Shown here in pieces: positions 62,612 through 64,000 of a stretch of DNA of 64,000 nt (the first letter of the stretch is position 1; each line of letters begins with the position of its first letter). The translations under genes and the position numbers were made by a program. The stretch spans positions 186,001 to 250,000 of the forward strand of contig CAVFEH010000001.1 in the NCBI GenBank assembly GCA_963621575.1, written 5' to 3'. This DNA is from UBA1724 sp963621575. Its GTDB lineage: Bacteria; Verrucomicrobiota; Lentisphaeria; Oligosphaerales; Oligosphaeraceae. Under the pieces are notes generated by a model, which was not told where the DNA came from, searched no databases, and worked only from the letters and a program-made list of their open reading frames with translations.

Positions 62612-64000
62612 ATGTCCACTTCCTCCCGCCATCCAAACGTTCCCTCCCTCCCTTCCCTCCCGCATCCCGAGACGGAGACCGTGGTGGGGCAGGTGTCGCG
62701 GGTGGTCTTTTCCGGGGAATCGGGATATGGCGTGGTGATTGTGAAGCGTTCGGACAACGACGAAGAGGCGTGCCTGGTGGGGAATCTCTCGGGGGTCATG
62801 GAGGGCGTGGAGATCGAGGCGGAGGGCGGTTGGACCGAACATCCGCGCTTCGGCCGTCAATTCAAGGTCACCTCCGCGCACTTTCTGCTTCCCAAATCCC
62901 GCAAGGGCATCCAGAAGTATTTGGCCAGCGGAGTGCTCCCCGGCATCCATGAAGTGACCGCGCAGGCCATTGTGAAGTGTTTTGGCGACAAGACATTGGA
63001 GATCCTGGACAAGGCGCCGGGGCGTCTCATCGAGGTGCCCGGCATTGGCAAGAAACGCCTCAAGAGCATCCTGGAGTCTTGGCAAAAGGTAGTGGACGAG
63101 CGGGATCAGCAGATCTTCTTCCTGGAACACGGGATCTCCTCCGCCATGGCCCAGAAAATCATTCAGAAATACGCCCCCCGCAACGCCGCGCAGCTGGTCC
63201 AGAACAACCCCTTCCGGCTGGAGCGGGACATGGAGGGCATTGGATTCCTCACTTGCGACCGCGTCGCCTCCAGTCTGGGATTCACCCCCGATTCCACCAA
63301 ACGACTCTCATCCGGCATCACATATACCCTCCGGCAGGCTTCCCTCTCCGGACATGTCCTCCTGCCCCTCTCACAGCTCCTCCAGCAATCCGAAAAACTC
63401 CTCCAGGTCCCCCGGGAGACCCTCCTCAAAAACGGCTACGGGGCCGCTCTCCAGAACGGGCAACTCCTCTCCCTCCAATTCCCCGGAGAGGCAGAACCGC
63501 TCTGCTATATCCCCGACATGGAACTCCAGGAACGACAGCTGGCACGACTGATCAACACACACCTCCTCCAGAAATTCCCGCCCCTGGAGCGGCTCATGCT
63601 GCCGCCCTCCCCGCCCGATGGACTCGTCCTCAATCCGGAACAGGAAGAGGCCGTGAAGGTGGCGCTGGTCTCCCCCATCTCCATTGTCACCGGCGGCCCC
63701 GGCGTGGGAAAGACCACCGTCCTCCGGCGGCTGGTGGATCTGGCGCACGAGAATTTCTGGAAAGTCCAATTGGCCGCCCCCACCGGCCGCGCTGCCAAGC
63801 GCCTGGCGGAGTCCACTGGCGACAAATCCGCCTCCACCCTCCACAGACTCCTGAAATACGACCCGAAATGCGGACAGTTCACCGTCAATGAGGACAATCC
63901 CCTGGAGTGCGATCTTTTGGTGGTGGACGAGGTCTCCATGCTGGATCTCGCCCTGGCCCACGCCCTCTTCCAGGCCATCCCCGACAAGACCCGCGTGGTC
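62612..64000 (+). CDS. recD2: ATP-dependent DNA helicase RecD2 (N-terminal part)
   Basis: The frame is open for 463 codons from ATG 62612 to the window edge, so about 60% of a typical RecD2 is present. An N-terminal OB-like domain (VVGQVSRVVFSGESGYGVVIVKR) is followed by helix-hairpin-helix repeats (about 125-200, VPGIGKKRLKSILESW and FLEHGISSAMAQKII), which mark RecD2 rather than RecD of RecBCD. The helicase core begins near 345 with LNPEQEEAV, then Walker A TGGPGVGKTTVLR, LAAPTGRAAKRL and Walker B LLVVDEVSMLD. It is a 5'-3' SF1B helicase acting in DNA repair. The start follows a pyrimidine-rich leader without a Shine-Dalgarno. Confidence 0.93.
   Translation, partial: MSTSSRHPNVPSLPSLPHPETETVVGQVSRVVFSGESGYGVVIVKRSDNDEEACLVGNLSGVMEGVEIEAEGGWTEHPRFGRQFKVTSAHFLLPKSRKGIQKYLASGVLPGIHEVTAQAIVKCFGDKTLEILDKAPGRLIEVPGIGKKRLKSILESWQKVVDERDQQIFFLEHGISSAMAQKIIQKYAPRNAAQLVQNNPFRLERDMEGIGFLTCDRVASSLGFTPDSTKRLSSGITYTLRQASLSGHVLLPLSQLLQQSEKLLQVPRETLLKNGYGAALQNGQLLSLQFPGEAEPLCYIPDMELQERQLARLINTHLLQKFPPLERLMLPPSPPDGLVLNPEQEEAVKVALVSPISIVTGGPGVGKTTVLRRLVDLAHENFWKVQLAAPTGRAAKRLAESTGDKSASTLHRLLKYDPKCGQFTVNEDNPLECDLLVVDEVSMLDLALAHALFQAIPDKTRVV

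Overview
The window is GC-rich (roughly 60% or more by eye), gene-dense bacterial chromosome. It carries conserved housekeeping genes interleaved with carbohydrate-degradation genes. The best taxonomic clue is the pseudopilin at 866-1690, which has an FTLIELLVVIAII N-terminus and an H-X9-DG motif. Such proteins are multiplied in Lentisphaerota, Verrucomicrobiota and Planctomycetota. Together with a type III glutamine synthetase, two GH38 alpha-mannosidases and peptidoglycan genes (PBP2, MurJ), this fits a Lentisphaerota/Victivallales-like, probably gut-associated, organism. That placement is inference. I saw no tRNA, rRNA, CRISPR array, insertion sequence, phage gene or integrase.

Layout. 1-261: 5' end of one carB (minus). 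866-4950: pseudopilin, Mrp-type Fe-S ATPase, GcvH-like protein, a membrane protein and pyrF. 4987-8214: GH2 beta-galactosidase. 8506-11694: gltX and der. 11797-19644: two paralogous GH38 alpha-mannosidases flanking cysE; the first is fused in frame to a complete Maf pyrophosphatase. 19672-24995: dnaB, a secreted carbohydrate-binding/TIM-barrel protein and murJ. 25173-26240 (minus): Gfo/Idh/MocA oxidoreductase. 26701-27893: cysteine-rich protein overlapping a GH99-like lipoprotein. 28181-32192: pgk, tpiA, an ECF sigma factor and its probable membrane anti-sigma partner. 32416-35090 (minus): PBP2 and a TrmH-family methylase. 35239-36072: cdsA. 36289-46122 (minus): gltB-gltD-asnB and a GH3 beta-glucosidase. 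46640-48733: glnA type III, divergent from gltB. 48907-56697: purF-carA-pyrG-carB. 56868-62390 (minus): DUF362 ferredoxin, dxr, a small membrane protein, pilT and a plant-type phosphofructokinase. 62612-64000: recD2, cut by the window edge.

How it works together. gltB/gltD, asnB and glnA form a divergent nitrogen-assimilation block around a 517-bp regulatory region that holds a 27-bp imperfect palindrome. purF, carA, pyrG and the second carB use the glutamine made there. The GH2, GH3 and GH38 enzymes lack signal peptides, so they probably act in the cytoplasm on imported oligosaccharides; only two sugar-related proteins look exported. Many genes start without a Shine-Dalgarno sequence behind a pyrimidine-rich leader, and a TATATT box (often GCTATATT) recurs upstream of gene starts. 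The most unusual single feature is the GH38-Maf fusion. A degenerate GC-rich intergenic repeat with a CCAAAGGAC core also recurs.
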